From: Nocardia miyunensis NBRC 108239
GTDB taxonomy: Bacteria; Actinomycetota; Actinomycetes; Mycobacteriales; Mycobacteriaceae
NCBI RefSeq assembly: GCF_001613065.1
Contig: NZ_BDBQ01000009.1
Span: 102,340-166,339, forward strand
Reading direction: 5' to 3'
DNA: 64,000 nt
In this document: positions 40,799-48,985 of the stretch, in pieces
Layout of the letters: each line of letters starts with the position of its first letter
How positions within the stretch are numbered: the stretch's first letter is position 1
Made by a program: the position numbers and the translations under genes
Notes under the pieces: generated by a model
Databases searched by the model: none
Told to the model about the DNA's origin: nothing
Seen by the model: only the letters and a program-made list of their open reading frames with translations

Positions 40799-42190
40799 AT
40801 GAGCATTTCGAGCCCCATCGTCGGGGGATCGTCCCGGGTACGGCCGGGTCGGGTACTGGGTGTGATGTGCGCGGGCATGTTTCTCGTGCTTCTGGACGTC
40901 ACGATCGTCAACGTCGCGTTGCCCGCCATCGGGCACGGGTTACGTTCGGACGTGGCGATGCTGCAGTGGGTCGTCGACGGATACGTGGTGGCCATCGCCG
41001 GACTGCTCCTGGCGGGCGGCGCGATCGGCGACCGGATCGGGCATCGGCGAGTGCTGCTCACCGGATTCGCGGTATTCGGCGCGGCGTCGCTGGTCTGCGC
41101 GATCGCACCGGATATCGGAGTCCTCATCGGGGCACGAATAGTCCAGGGCGTGGGCGGGGCGCTGCTGTTGCCCGGCACGATGGCGGTCATCGTGGAGGTG
41201 TTCCCGGATCGCGGTGCGCAGGCGCGGGCGCTGGGTTCCTGGGCGGCGGTCTCCTCGCTGGCCCTGCCCGCGGGGCCGCTGCTGGGCGGGCTGCTCACCG
41301 GCTGGTTCGGATGGCGTCCGGTGTTCTGGATCAATGTGCCGCTGACCGCGCTGGTCATCCTCGCGACACTGCGCACGGTGCCGGATCGTCCGGGCGATGA
41401 CCGCGAACGGATCGATCTCGTCGGCCTGGCCGGATTCGTCGTCGGACTCGGCGGGCTGGTGTTCGCCGTGATCTCGATCGGTCATCATGCCCGATGGCCG
41501 ACCATCACCGCGGCGGCGGTCGTGACGGTCGCGGCCCTGACCACCGCGCTGATCTCCTCCGCGCGCGGCGAGAATCCGGTCCTTCCCCTGGATCTGTTGC
41601 GCCGCAAGGATTTCCTGAGTCCCAACGTGGTGGCGCTGACCATGAACCTGATCTTCAACGGGCTGCTGTTCGTCACCACGCTGTATCTGCAGGACGTCCT
41701 GGGCTATGCGCCGCTGCCGGCCGGGCTTGCGGTGCTGCCGCTCGCGGTGCCGCTGGTCGTCCTCGCACCGGTGTCGGGCCGCATCACCGCGCGCCGCGGG
41801 CCGCGCACGGCCGTCGCCGTCGGATGCGTCGTCGCGATCGTGGGGACGCTCCTGCTGACCCGGTTGCAGAACACCGGCGGAATCGGTTGGCTGCTGGCCG
41901 GATTCGGAATTCTGGGATGCGGCGCGGGACTGGTCACCGCCTCGGTGGTGGCGGCGGTGGTACGCGCGACACCCCCCGACCGCTCCGGACTGGCGACCGG
42001 CACCTCCAATACCGCCCGCCAGATAGGCACCGCCAGCGGCGTGGCGATCTTCGGCGCCATCGCGGGCTCCCCCACCGGCGCGCACTTCATCGGCGCGATT
42101 CACCTGCTGGCCGTCGCTTCCGCCGCGGCCTGGGCCGGTGCGCTCATCCTCACCGTGTACGGCGTCGCGGGACGTCCGGCAAACGAGTGA
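40799..42190 (+). CDS. DHA2-type MFS drug exporter
   Basis: 463 residues with about 14 membrane segments, the drug:H+ antiporter-2 layout. Characteristic motifs are GMFLVLLDVTIVNVALPAIG (the LDxTVVNVALP motif D1), WVVDGYVVAIAGLLLAGGAI, GDRIGHRRVLLTGF (motif A) and GVGGALLLPGTMAVI (motif C-like). Such pumps export antibiotics and other toxic compounds. The start at 40799 lacks a clear ribosome binding site and may be leaderless. Divergent ArsR with two operators in the shared 103-bp promoter region is the likely control, so expression should be induced by the ArsR ligand. Confidence 0.9.
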   Translation: MSISSPIVGGSSRVRPGRVLGVMCAGMFLVLLDVTIVNVALPAIGHGLRSDVAMLQWVVDGYVVAIAGLLLAGGAIGDRIGHRRVLLTGFAVFGAASLVCAIAPDIGVLIGARIVQGVGGALLLPGTMAVIVEVFPDRGAQARALGSWAAVSSLALPAGPLLGGLLTGWFGWRPVFWINVPLTALVILATLRTVPDRPGDDRERIDLVGLAGFVVGLGGLVFAVISIGHHARWPTITAAAVVTVAALTTALISSARGENPVLPLDLLRRKDFLSPNVVALTMNLIFNGLLFVTTLYLQDVLGYAPLPAGLAVLPLAVPLVVLAPVSGRITARRGPRTAVAVGCVVAIVGTLLLTRLQNTGGIGWLLAGFGILGCGAGLVTASVVAAVVRATPPDRSGLATGTSNTARQIGTASGVAIFGAIAGSPTGAHFIGAIHLLAVASAAAWAGALILTVYGVAGRPANE

Positions 42191-42533
42191 AACCGGCGAT
42201 CTCGCAAGCCGACACAGCACCACATCCCACCCGCTGACCGGCCGCCAGGATAGGCTCTTCGAACGAACGAGCGAAAGCAGACGGTTCGCGGCACAGCTTG
42301 CCGCCCGGACGCGTGGCGGGCGCCAGAAGCGAGTGCCCGATACCGAGCCGAGCGGCAAACCCGAGAACCCGCCGAAACGGAGCGACACCAGCAACACCGT
42401 TCGCGGCCCGTCTCGCCGCTCGGACGCGTGGCGGGTACGAGGAAAGAGTGCCCGACACGAGGCCGAGCGGCGAGACTCCGGGGGCCGCGAACACGCCGGA
42501 GCGAAGCGGAGGCCGAAGATACAGGTGGTGAGG
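42191..42533. other. Gene-free stretch occupied by tandem repeats
   Basis: Between the MFS exporter and the sigma-like/nuclease-fold gene I see no ribosome binding site plus coding frame with recognisable content. Most of the stretch is the 115-bp tandem repeat annotated at 42284-42513. Confidence 0.5.
42284..42513. repeat. Two-copy tandem direct repeat, period 115 bp
   Basis: Four anchors recur at exactly 115 bp: GTTCGCGGC (42284, 42399), GGACGCGTGGCGGG (42307, 42422), GAGTGCCCGA (42331, 42446) and GCCGAGCGGC (42347, 42462). Copies drift by a small indel after the last anchor. The second copy ends in GAAGCGGAGGCCGAAG, which reappears almost unchanged upstream of the DUF3000 gene at about 58.93 kb. 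It directly precedes the sigma-like/nuclease-fold gene. Confidence 0.85.
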
Positions 42534-43712
42534 ATGAGCCGGACCGTGGACGGGCATACCGGCGTGCCCGACGACCTGCGCGAGACCGTCACCTTCGACC
42601 TCGAGGAGATCGACGAGACGATCGCCGCGATGGCCGCCGAGCAGGCACAGGAGCGTCCACGCGACGGCGAGTTCATCACCCAGCGACTGGGCCTGGACGG
42701 CGAACGCCCCGAGACGCTCACCCTCATCGGGGCCCGATACGAACTGTCCCGAGACCGCGTGCGCCAGTTGTACACTCGCGCCGTCGGCCAGATGGTCCGG
42801 CGGGTACAGGCCACCGGCCTGCCCGACACCGCGATCTTCGCCGCGCGCTATCCGGTCGGCTGGGGTGATCAGCGGCTGGTGCGGACCCTGCTCGGCGAGA
42901 TCTACGCGACCGATACCGATATCGCCGGACAGGATCTGGCCTATCTGCGGCTGCGCCTGGCCGGGCACGCCCTGATGGACGCGAAACGCGTGGCGGGCTT
43001 CGTCTTCCAGCAGATCGCCGGATGGCAGCAGCGCGGCCGCTGGCACGCCGTCCCGCGATTCACCGAACCCGTTGCTGGGCAGTTGATCCCGTTGATCCGG
43101 CGCACCGACTGGGCGAGCGGGGATCCCGCCCCGCTGCCGGAACTGCCGCTGACCACCGTGGACACCGCCGACGACGCCCGCGGCTCGATATTCGCCGAGA
43201 AGCTCGGTCGCGAAACGAGTTTCGACACGGCCCTGGAGGCGCGGCTGCTGCGCATGCTCGACGAGAGCGAACAGGTCGCCGCCTACACCGAACGTCCACT
43301 CGCCGTCGATTACCACCTCGACGAGATCGACCGGGTGCACTACCCCACCGCCGCCGCCCGGCTCACCGACGGGCGGGCGCTGCTGATCGATGTGGTCCCG
43401 CTGGCCCGGATCGCGGTGTACGGCAACCGGGTCAAGCTCGCGGCGGCCCGCGCCGCGGCGCACGAACGCGGCTGGGGTCATCTGGTGTTCACCGGAAGCC
43501 GGATGGGCGAACCGGACCTGCGCGCACACCCGGTCCCCGCGCACGCGGAGAACATCCTGCGCAACCGGCTGGCCGAAGGTCCCATGGACTGGGCCGAATT
43601 CCGCCGCTACCGCGACGAGACCGACATCCAGCTCACCGATCTGAGCGCGATGGCGCTGCGCCACGGCTGGCGCTGGGAGCGCGGCCCGTTCCGGCTGACC
43701 CGCCAGGGCTGA
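42534..43712 (+). CDS. Sigma-region-4-like HTH fused to a degenerate PD-(D/E)XK (TnsA-like) domain
   Basis: 392 residues. Residues about 50-92 read QRLGLDGERPETLTLIGARY and ELSRDRVRQLYTRAV, very close to sigma-70 region 4 (R.GLDG..P.TLEEIG......SRERVRQI...A). The C-terminal half resembles TnsA/PD-(D/E)XK endonucleases: FDTALEARLLRMLDESEQVA, AYTERPLAVDY, HYPTAAARLTDGRALLIDVV and ERGWGHLVFTGS. The catalytic Asp (YxPD) reads YPTA and the E-x-K pair reads D-V-V, so the nuclease centre is apparently lost. I know no assigned function. ATG 42534 is taken, with in-frame GTGs 6 and 9 nt upstream as alternatives. A tandem repeat lies just upstream and a CoiA-like gene converges. Confidence 0.68.
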   Translation: MSRTVDGHTGVPDDLRETVTFDLEEIDETIAAMAAEQAQERPRDGEFITQRLGLDGERPETLTLIGARYELSRDRVRQLYTRAVGQMVRRVQATGLPDTAIFAARYPVGWGDQRLVRTLLGEIYATDTDIAGQDLAYLRLRLAGHALMDAKRVAGFVFQQIAGWQQRGRWHAVPRFTEPVAGQLIPLIRRTDWASGDPAPLPELPLTTVDTADDARGSIFAEKLGRETSFDTALEARLLRMLDESEQVAAYTERPLAVDYHLDEIDRVHYPTAAARLTDGRALLIDVVPLARIAVYGNRVKLAAARAAAHERGWGHLVFTGSRMGEPDLRAHPVPAHAENILRNRLAEGPMDWAEFRRYRDETDIQLTDLSAMALRHGWRWERGPFRLTRQG

Positions 43713-43740
43713 CCAGCCGGAACCCGTTCCCCCACAACAC

Positions 43741-44688
43741 TCATCGCAGGATCATCGCCGAGCCGATGAAGGCCACGATGACCAACATGGCGAAACAGGC
43801 GATCAACTGCCAGTGCATCATCGCCGTGCGCTGGCGCTCGACGGTCAAGCGCAGCGTGGCATCGATCCGGCTGTGATCGGCGAGTCGCCGGCGCGCGCCG
43901 TCGAGTTCCTCGGCGACCTGCTCGGCCCGTTCGAGCCGGTGCATGAGCTTGTGCACCTGTTTGGCCTTGTCCCGAGTAGCCTTGCGCGCCAGGGCCAGTG
44001 CCGTGCGCTGATTCACCAGTTCCTGACGCTGCTGCGCGATCACCGCGGCCTGGGCCCGGGTGTGCTGCTCCCACGTACTCACCGTCGCCCAACCTCCTGC
44101 GGTCTCGTCGCGATATCCGAAGGCAACCTGCGCGGCGACCCACTCCTGCATGAAATCCCGCACGGTCCACGCCTGTTCGCGCGGTTGTGCGAGTCCGTTC
44201 GCACCGGCCTCGAGCAGGCCGGACACGACCCGGTAGGCACAGCCGTCGGCCGCGAAGTCGTCCACGGCCAGACCCGGCACCTGTGCCACCCAGAATCCGG
44301 GCGGGCACAGCCACAGCACCTCGTCGACGCCGACCGCCCGCAACCGGGCGGTGCGCTCGACCGCGAACCCGACATGGACCGGCGCGCTGCACACTTCGAT
44401 CGCGCATATCCGAGATCCGCTGCGCCACAACAGGCCTGGGGTTTGCGCCCCGACCGGCTTGTCGACTTCGGCGTCCTCGGCGCCCTCGGCCAGCAGCCGT
44501 CCACGCAACCAGTACTTGAACCGCTGCACATCCCAGTGGCAGTCGCCGCAGCCGGGCTCGCGACACCGCTCTCCCGGCTGATGTCCGCGCGGATTCGGTT
44601 CCACCACAGGAAGATCCGCGGGTTCAGCCGCGGTCAGCAGTAACGCCTGCCCCGCCCCGGAATCGATATGTCTCTCACGTTCAGCCAT
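43741..44688 (-). CDS. CoiA-like nuclease-fold protein with coiled coil and C-terminal membrane anchor
   Basis: 315 residues. CREPGCGDCHWD (about 40-51) resembles a zinc-binding knuckle, followed by RFKYWLRGRLLAEG and SRICAIEVCSAPVHVGFAVE, RTARLRAVGVDEVLWLCPPG, which match the core of competence protein CoiA (AIE.Q.S....R...Y...G...LWL). The preceding Asp position reads QTPGL, so catalysis is doubtful. Residues about 190-285 form a long Lys/Arg/Glu-rich coiled coil, ending in one membrane helix, CFAMLVIVAFIGSAMIL. ATG 44688 has GAGGTG 5 nt upstream. It converges with the sigma-like/nuclease-fold gene 28 bp away. Function unknown. Confidence 0.62.
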   Translation of the reverse strand: MAERERHIDSGAGQALLLTAAEPADLPVVEPNPRGHQPGERCREPGCGDCHWDVQRFKYWLRGRLLAEGAEDAEVDKPVGAQTPGLLWRSGSRICAIEVCSAPVHVGFAVERTARLRAVGVDEVLWLCPPGFWVAQVPGLAVDDFAADGCAYRVVSGLLEAGANGLAQPREQAWTVRDFMQEWVAAQVAFGYRDETAGGWATVSTWEQHTRAQAAVIAQQRQELVNQRTALALARKATRDKAKQVHKLMHRLERAEQVAEELDGARRRLADHSRIDATLRLTVERQRTAMMHWQLIACFAMLVIVAFIGSAMILR

Positions 44689-44968
44689 GCCCGCACCTCG
44701 ACGCTCGGCCCCGGCACGTGCCGGTGGTCCGGCCGTACCCACTGCCCGCTCGCTACGCTCGCCCATGCGATCCACTGCCCCTACACCGTGCACCGGCGGC
44801 ACGTCCGAAACCGCCCCCTCTAGAGTGCCGTAAAGATCGGTAATCGGCACCGCGTCCTGCCTACTTTCGTTATGCAACCGGGAGCCGCGCGTGATCATGA
44901 GACCCGCGCGGGGCGCCGAACGGTCTCGGCGAAGGGATTTCGACCTTGGCGCGCCCAACCCCGCCCGC

Positions 44969-44980
44969 TACGCTGCGCTG
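44969..44980 (+). promoter_or_regulatory. -10 box of a leaderless transcript (TACGCT, 6-nt spacer)
   Basis: TACGCT (44969-44974) lies 6 nt before GTG 44981 and decides this start against an upstream in-frame GTG at 44891. Confidence 0.55.
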
Positions 44981-46189
44981 GTGACCCCCACCGAATACAC
45001 GAATGTATCGTCGCCGCTCCGCGCCGCGCGGGTGGCCAATTCGGTGGCCTTCGCCCTACAGGGTTTCTTCCTGGCCGTGATCCTCACCGAACTACCGCAA
45101 GCACAATCGCGTTTCGGTCTGAGCGACACGCTGATCCTGGTCGCGGTGGTGGTTATCTCACTGCTGGCCGCGGTGGGAAGCGTTGTGGCCGAACAGCTTG
45201 CCGTGCGGTGGTCCAGCCGGGTGACGCTGCGGATCGGACTCGGGCTGATCGCGGTCACCGGAGTGCTCATCGCCGTCGCCCCGGACAAGGCCGTGCTGTT
45301 CGCGGCGCTGAGCGGGTACGGCGTCGCGGTCGGCATCGTCGACGCGAGCACGAATATGCAGGCGGTGTTCATCCAGCACGGATACGGGCGGTTCGTGCTG
45401 TCGTCGTTCTACGCCGCGTGGAGTGCGGGATCGATTCTGGGCGCGCTGTTCGTCTCCGGATGCGAGAAGGTCCACATCACCTGGACCGAGGCGGTATTCG
45501 TCTCGGCGATGGTGGTGCTGGTGGCCGGGTTCGTGTTCGGGCCGCGGCTGCTGGGCACCCGCCAGGCCGAGGCCGAACCCGCCGAAGCCGAGCACGCGGC
45601 CATCGTCCCGTTGCGGGCCTATCTGGCGCTGGGCATCGCGATGGCGCTGGTGTTCGCCATCGATCTGGCGGTCGGCAACTGGTCGGCGCTGTATCTGAAG
45701 AACGAGCTGCTGTCCTCCTCGGCGACCGCGGCGCTGGCGCTGGCCGCCTACCAGGGCGCCTCGCTGCTGACCAGGCTGACCGGCGATCTGTGGGTGCGGC
45801 GGTTCGGGCCACGCGCGGTCGTGCTCGTCGCCGCCGCGATCGGTGTGGTCGGGCTGGTGGTCGTGGTGGGCGCGCCCGGACCGACGGCCGCGCTGATCGG
45901 ATTCCTGATCGCCGGAATCGGGCTGCCCGTGATCGCCCCGCTGTGTTTCAGCGAGGCCGGGCGACTCACCGGCGGCTCCGGACTCGACGCGGTGATCGCG
46001 CGACTGAACCTGTTCAACTACGCGGGCACGCTGATCGGCGGCGGCGTGGTGGGCGCGGTGTCGGACATGTCGAGTCTGCGCATCGGATTCGTCATACCGC
46101 TGCTGTTCGCCGCCGCGCTGGTGCTGTTCGCCCGCACATTCCACGCACGCACCGCCGCGACGGCTCGGGAATCGGGCGAATCGGCCTGA
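44981..46189 (+). CDS. MFS transporter
   Basis: 402 residues with about 12 membrane segments (ANSVAFALQGFFLAVILTEL, TLILVAVVVISLLAAVGSVV, VLVAAAIGVVGLVVVVGAPG). The central loop is Ala/Glu-rich (RQAEAEPAEAEHAAIVP). It resembles FucP/YbjJ-like MFS proteins rather than drug exporters; the substrate is unknown. The leaderless-type promoter fixes the start. The GNAT gene follows after 41 bp in the same direction. Confidence 0.83.
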   Translation: MTPTEYTNVSSPLRAARVANSVAFALQGFFLAVILTELPQAQSRFGLSDTLILVAVVVISLLAAVGSVVAEQLAVRWSSRVTLRIGLGLIAVTGVLIAVAPDKAVLFAALSGYGVAVGIVDASTNMQAVFIQHGYGRFVLSSFYAAWSAGSILGALFVSGCEKVHITWTEAVFVSAMVVLVAGFVFGPRLLGTRQAEAEPAEAEHAAIVPLRAYLALGIAMALVFAIDLAVGNWSALYLKNELLSSSATAALALAAYQGASLLTRLTGDLWVRRFGPRAVVLVAAAIGVVGLVVVVGAPGPTAALIGFLIAGIGLPVIAPLCFSEAGRLTGGSGLDAVIARLNLFNYAGTLIGGGVVGAVSDMSSLRIGFVIPLLFAAALVLFARTFHARTAATARESGESA

Positions 46190-46230
46190 CCCGCACGCCG
46201 CCGCCCCGGCGGGCGCGCTGATGTGATGCG

Positions 46231-46800
46231 ATGGATCACGTGAACGACGACACGATGGTCACCGTCGACCGCGCCGGCCTCTGGGACGCGGAGGCCATCT
46301 CCGACGTCGCGGCCGCCACCTTCCCGCTCGCCTGCCCGCCCGGGCTCGCCACCGCCGATATCGAGACCTATATCGACGAGGCGCTCTCGGACGAACGGTT
46401 CGGCGACTATCTCAGCGATCCGAATCGCACGGTACTCAAGGCCGTGTCCGGGGGGCAGATCGTCGGCTACACCATGCTCATCGCGGGCGAACCCACCGAT
46501 CCGGCCGTGGCGCGGGCCGTGGACCTGCGGCCGGTACTGGAGATCAACAAGATGTACGTGCTGTCCGGCCACCACGGCAGCGGCGTATCGACCGCCCTGA
46601 TGACCGCGGCCCTGAACCACGCCCGCGACAACGGCTACGCGGGCGCGTGGCTCGGCGTCAACCAGGACAACGCCCGCGCCCAGCGGTTCTACGCCAAACG
46701 CGGGTTCCGCACCGTCGGCACCCGGACCTTCACCGTCGGCGCGACGGTATGCCACGACTACCTCATGCAGCAGGCCCTGGAGCCTGCCGAATCAAGCTGA
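46231..46800 (+). CDS. GNAT family N-acetyltransferase
   Basis: 189 residues. The acetyl-CoA pyrophosphate loop is VLSGHHGSGVSTALMTAAL (a variant of Q/RxxGxG/A: H-H-G-S-G-V), preceded by LEINKMYVL (strand 4) and followed by AWLGVNQDNARAQRFYAKRG, the classical GNAT C-terminal pattern. It acetylates an amine on an unknown small molecule or protein. It follows the MFS gene closely and may be cotranscribed. A second in-frame ATG at residue 9 is an alternative start. Confidence 0.85.
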   Translation: MDHVNDDTMVTVDRAGLWDAEAISDVAAATFPLACPPGLATADIETYIDEALSDERFGDYLSDPNRTVLKAVSGGQIVGYTMLIAGEPTDPAVARAVDLRPVLEINKMYVLSGHHGSGVSTALMTAALNHARDNGYAGAWLGVNQDNARAQRFYAKRGFRTVGTRTFTVGATVCHDYLMQQALEPAESS

Positions 46801-47011
46801 ATCCGTTTCGGACAGAGCAGCTTTACCCGCTGGACGCACGAACGGCCCGACTGCGCACGGGACGTGTGCCGGCCGCTCGAGGCGACTACGCCCGCGCAGC
46901 CGACACCGCGATCGCCCGGAATTACGCCACCACCGGCACGGCCTTCCCGATCAGTGCGGCGGTTCGGCCTTCTGCGCGGATCGCGACTTCAGGTCGTGCG
47001 CCACCGCCTGA

Positions 47012-47821
47012 TCAGTGCAGCAGTTTGGTCTTCAGCGCGGAGATATCGGCATTGCTCAGCTGCAGTCCCTGGTGGAGGTAGTTGTCGAAGTTGCCGTAGG
47101 ACTCGTCGACCTGGTCGAAAGCCGCGTCGAGTTCCGACTGGGCCACGCCGTTCGCCATATCGCCGTCGCGGGCGTCGCGGTAGTAGTTCGACAGCAGGTA
47201 GTCGTAGTCGACGGTCTCGCGGTCCACGCCCAGGGCGGTCAGCAGCACCGCGGACGTCCAGCCGGTGCGGTCCTTGCCCTCGCTGCAGTGGTAGAGCACC
47301 GCGCCGTCGGAGGTGCGGGCGATGTCGTGCAGAACGGCGGCGAAAGCCTCGCTCGCACCCGGCGCGGTGATGAACGCACGGTACATATCGGGACCGGCGG
47401 ACAGGCTCGAGACGAGTGCCTGCGGCGATGCCTGGCCGATGACGTCGTTCCAGGTCTCGATCGCACCCGCGGGCACCCGATCCGGGGACAGCATGCGCTC
47501 GTAGGAGGTCCGCAGATCGTGGATGGCACGGACCTTGCGTGTGGTCAGGGCGGTGAGGTCGGCATTGGTCGCCTTGGCCAGCGCACCGGTGCGGTACACC
47601 AGGCCGGTGCGGACCGTGCGGCCGTCGGCGGTGCGGTAACCGCCGATGTCGCGGGCGTTGAGCACACCCTGTAGCGGCACAGCGCGCTGGACGGTGGTGT
47701 CCACGACCGCGGTGGTCGCCGGGGGCGGGTCGGCGGCCAGGGCGGAGCCCACCGCGGGGCCCAGGCCGATGGCCGTACCGGCGGCCAGCGCCGCCACGAC
47801 ACGAATCGAACGATGGACCAT
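47012..47821 (-). CDS. Secreted MptpB-like tyrosine/lipid phosphatase
   Basis: 269-residue precursor with a signal peptide (MVHRSIRVVAALAAGTAIGL then GSALAADPPP). The mature protein belongs to the Y_phosphatase3 family: LNARDIGGYRTADGRTVRTG near the N-terminus and the P-loop H178-C-S-E-G-K-D-R-T-G, with the extra Lys-Asp that distinguishes MptpB/atypical lipid phosphatases from classical PTPs. M. tuberculosis PtpB acts on phosphoinositides and is a secreted virulence factor. ATG 47821 is used because GGAGCTGTG precedes it and the signal peptide then begins at residue 1. Isolated, with a 190-bp gap on its 3' side. Confidence 0.85.
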   Translation of the reverse strand: MVHRSIRVVAALAAGTAIGLGPAVGSALAADPPPATTAVVDTTVQRAVPLQGVLNARDIGGYRTADGRTVRTGLVYRTGALAKATNADLTALTTRKVRAIHDLRTSYERMLSPDRVPAGAIETWNDVIGQASPQALVSSLSAGPDMYRAFITAPGASEAFAAVLHDIARTSDGAVLYHCSEGKDRTGWTSAVLLTALGVDRETVDYDYLLSNYYRDARDGDMANGVAQSELDAAFDQVDESYGNFDNYLHQGLQLSNADISALKTKLLH

Positions 47822-47930
47822 CACAGCTCCGATCTGCTCGGGACGGCGGCCCGATCTCGGCCGCCACCATCCTGGACGACCGTCCAGAATTTGCGGTACG
47901 CCCGCCAAGGTACCCCGGGCCGCCGCTCGA

Positions 47931-48950
47931 TCAGCCCGCGGGCACCTCGTACCGAGAGAGCGCGAGCAGCCGGGAAATCGCCCGCAGATACTTCTTGCGA
48001 TAGCCGCCGTCGAGCATCTCCTGGGAGAAGATCGCGTCGAGTTTGGCCCCCGACACCGTCACCGGAATTCCCGCGTCGTAAAGCCGGTCGGCCAGAACCA
48101 CCACGCGCAACGCCACCGCCTGATCGGTCACCTCGTGCACGCCGGAGATGTACACCGCGCTCACCCCGGAGATCAGCGCGCCGAAGCGCGAGGGGTGCAG
48201 GGTGCTCAGATGTCGCAGCAGCGCGTCGAAGTCGTCGAGGGTGGTACCCGGTGTGGCCGCGGCCTTCTCGGCCAGCAGTTCGGGCGCGGTCGGTTCGGGC
48301 GCGGGCGGCAGATCGCGGTGCCGGTAGTCGGGGCCGTCCACCCGCACCGTCTCGAACAGCGAACCCAGCTTCTTGATCTCCCGCAGGAAGTCCTGTGCGG
48401 CGAAACGGCCCTCGCCGAGCTGACTGGGCAGCGTGTTGGACGTCGCCGCGACCGAGACCCCGCGCGCGGTCAGCTCGGTCAGCAGCCGCGAGACCAGGGT
48501 GGTGTCACCGGGATCGTCGAGTTCGAACTCGTCGATGCACAGCACACTGTTGCTCGCCAGCCGGTCCACCGCGTTCACGAAGCCCAGCGCGCCCACCAGG
48601 TTGGTGAGCTCACCGAAGGTGCCGAACGATTTCGGCGCGGGCGAGGCGTGGAAGATCGAGGCCAGCAGGTGCGTCTTGCCGACGCCGAATCCGCCGTCCA
48701 GATACAGGCCCGCGCCCTGGACGTGCTTCTTCTTGCCGAACAGGCTCTTGCGGTTCGCGGCGGCGTGGATCGAGTCGACCCGCCCGGCGAAATCGCGTGC
48801 GGAGCGCACGGCCGCGGTCTGACTCGGCTCGTTCGGGTCGGGAATGTAGGAGTCGAAGCTCACTTCGTCGAATGTGGGCGGGGGCACCATCTGGGCGATG
48901 AGTTGATCGGCCGGAACTTCCGGATGGCGATCGACGAGGCGTTGCTGCAC
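47931..48950 (-). CDS. zapE: ZapE/AFG1-like ATPase (Rv2670c homologue)
   Basis: 339 residues. Walker A is GLYLDGGFGVGKTHLLASIF, Walker B NSVLCIDEFELDD and the sensor region VSVAATSNTLPSQLGEGRFA, which define the AFG1/ZapE P-loop ATPases; E. coli ZapE acts on the cell-division ring and mitochondrial AFG1 in protein quality control. The gene has a leaderless-type promoter (TACGCT, 6 nt, GTG 48950). It is divergent from the ribD-like gene, exactly as Rv2670c and Rv2671 are in M. tuberculosis. Confidence 0.88.
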   Translation of the reverse strand: MQQRLVDRHPEVPADQLIAQMVPPPTFDEVSFDSYIPDPNEPSQTAAVRSARDFAGRVDSIHAAANRKSLFGKKKHVQGAGLYLDGGFGVGKTHLLASIFHASPAPKSFGTFGELTNLVGALGFVNAVDRLASNSVLCIDEFELDDPGDTTLVSRLLTELTARGVSVAATSNTLPSQLGEGRFAAQDFLREIKKLGSLFETVRVDGPDYRHRDLPPAPEPTAPELLAEKAAATPGTTLDDFDALLRHLSTLHPSRFGALISGVSAVYISGVHEVTDQAVALRVVVLADRLYDAGIPVTVSGAKLDAIFSQEMLDGGYRKKYLRAISRLLALSRYEVPAG

Positions 48951-48962
48951 CCAAGTAGCGTA
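48951..48962 (-). promoter_or_regulatory. -10 box of a leaderless transcript (TACGCT, 6-nt spacer)
   Basis: On the minus strand TACGCT (48962-48957) lies 6 nt before GTG 48950 of the zapE-like gene. Confidence 0.5.
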
Positions 48963-48985
48963 CTGACGTGGTGTGATCGGACCTT

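Noticed and set aside
40940..42829. A 629-codon minus-strand frame
   Set aside because: Antisense to the MFS exporter and crossing the tandem repeat; composition is that of a shadow frame.
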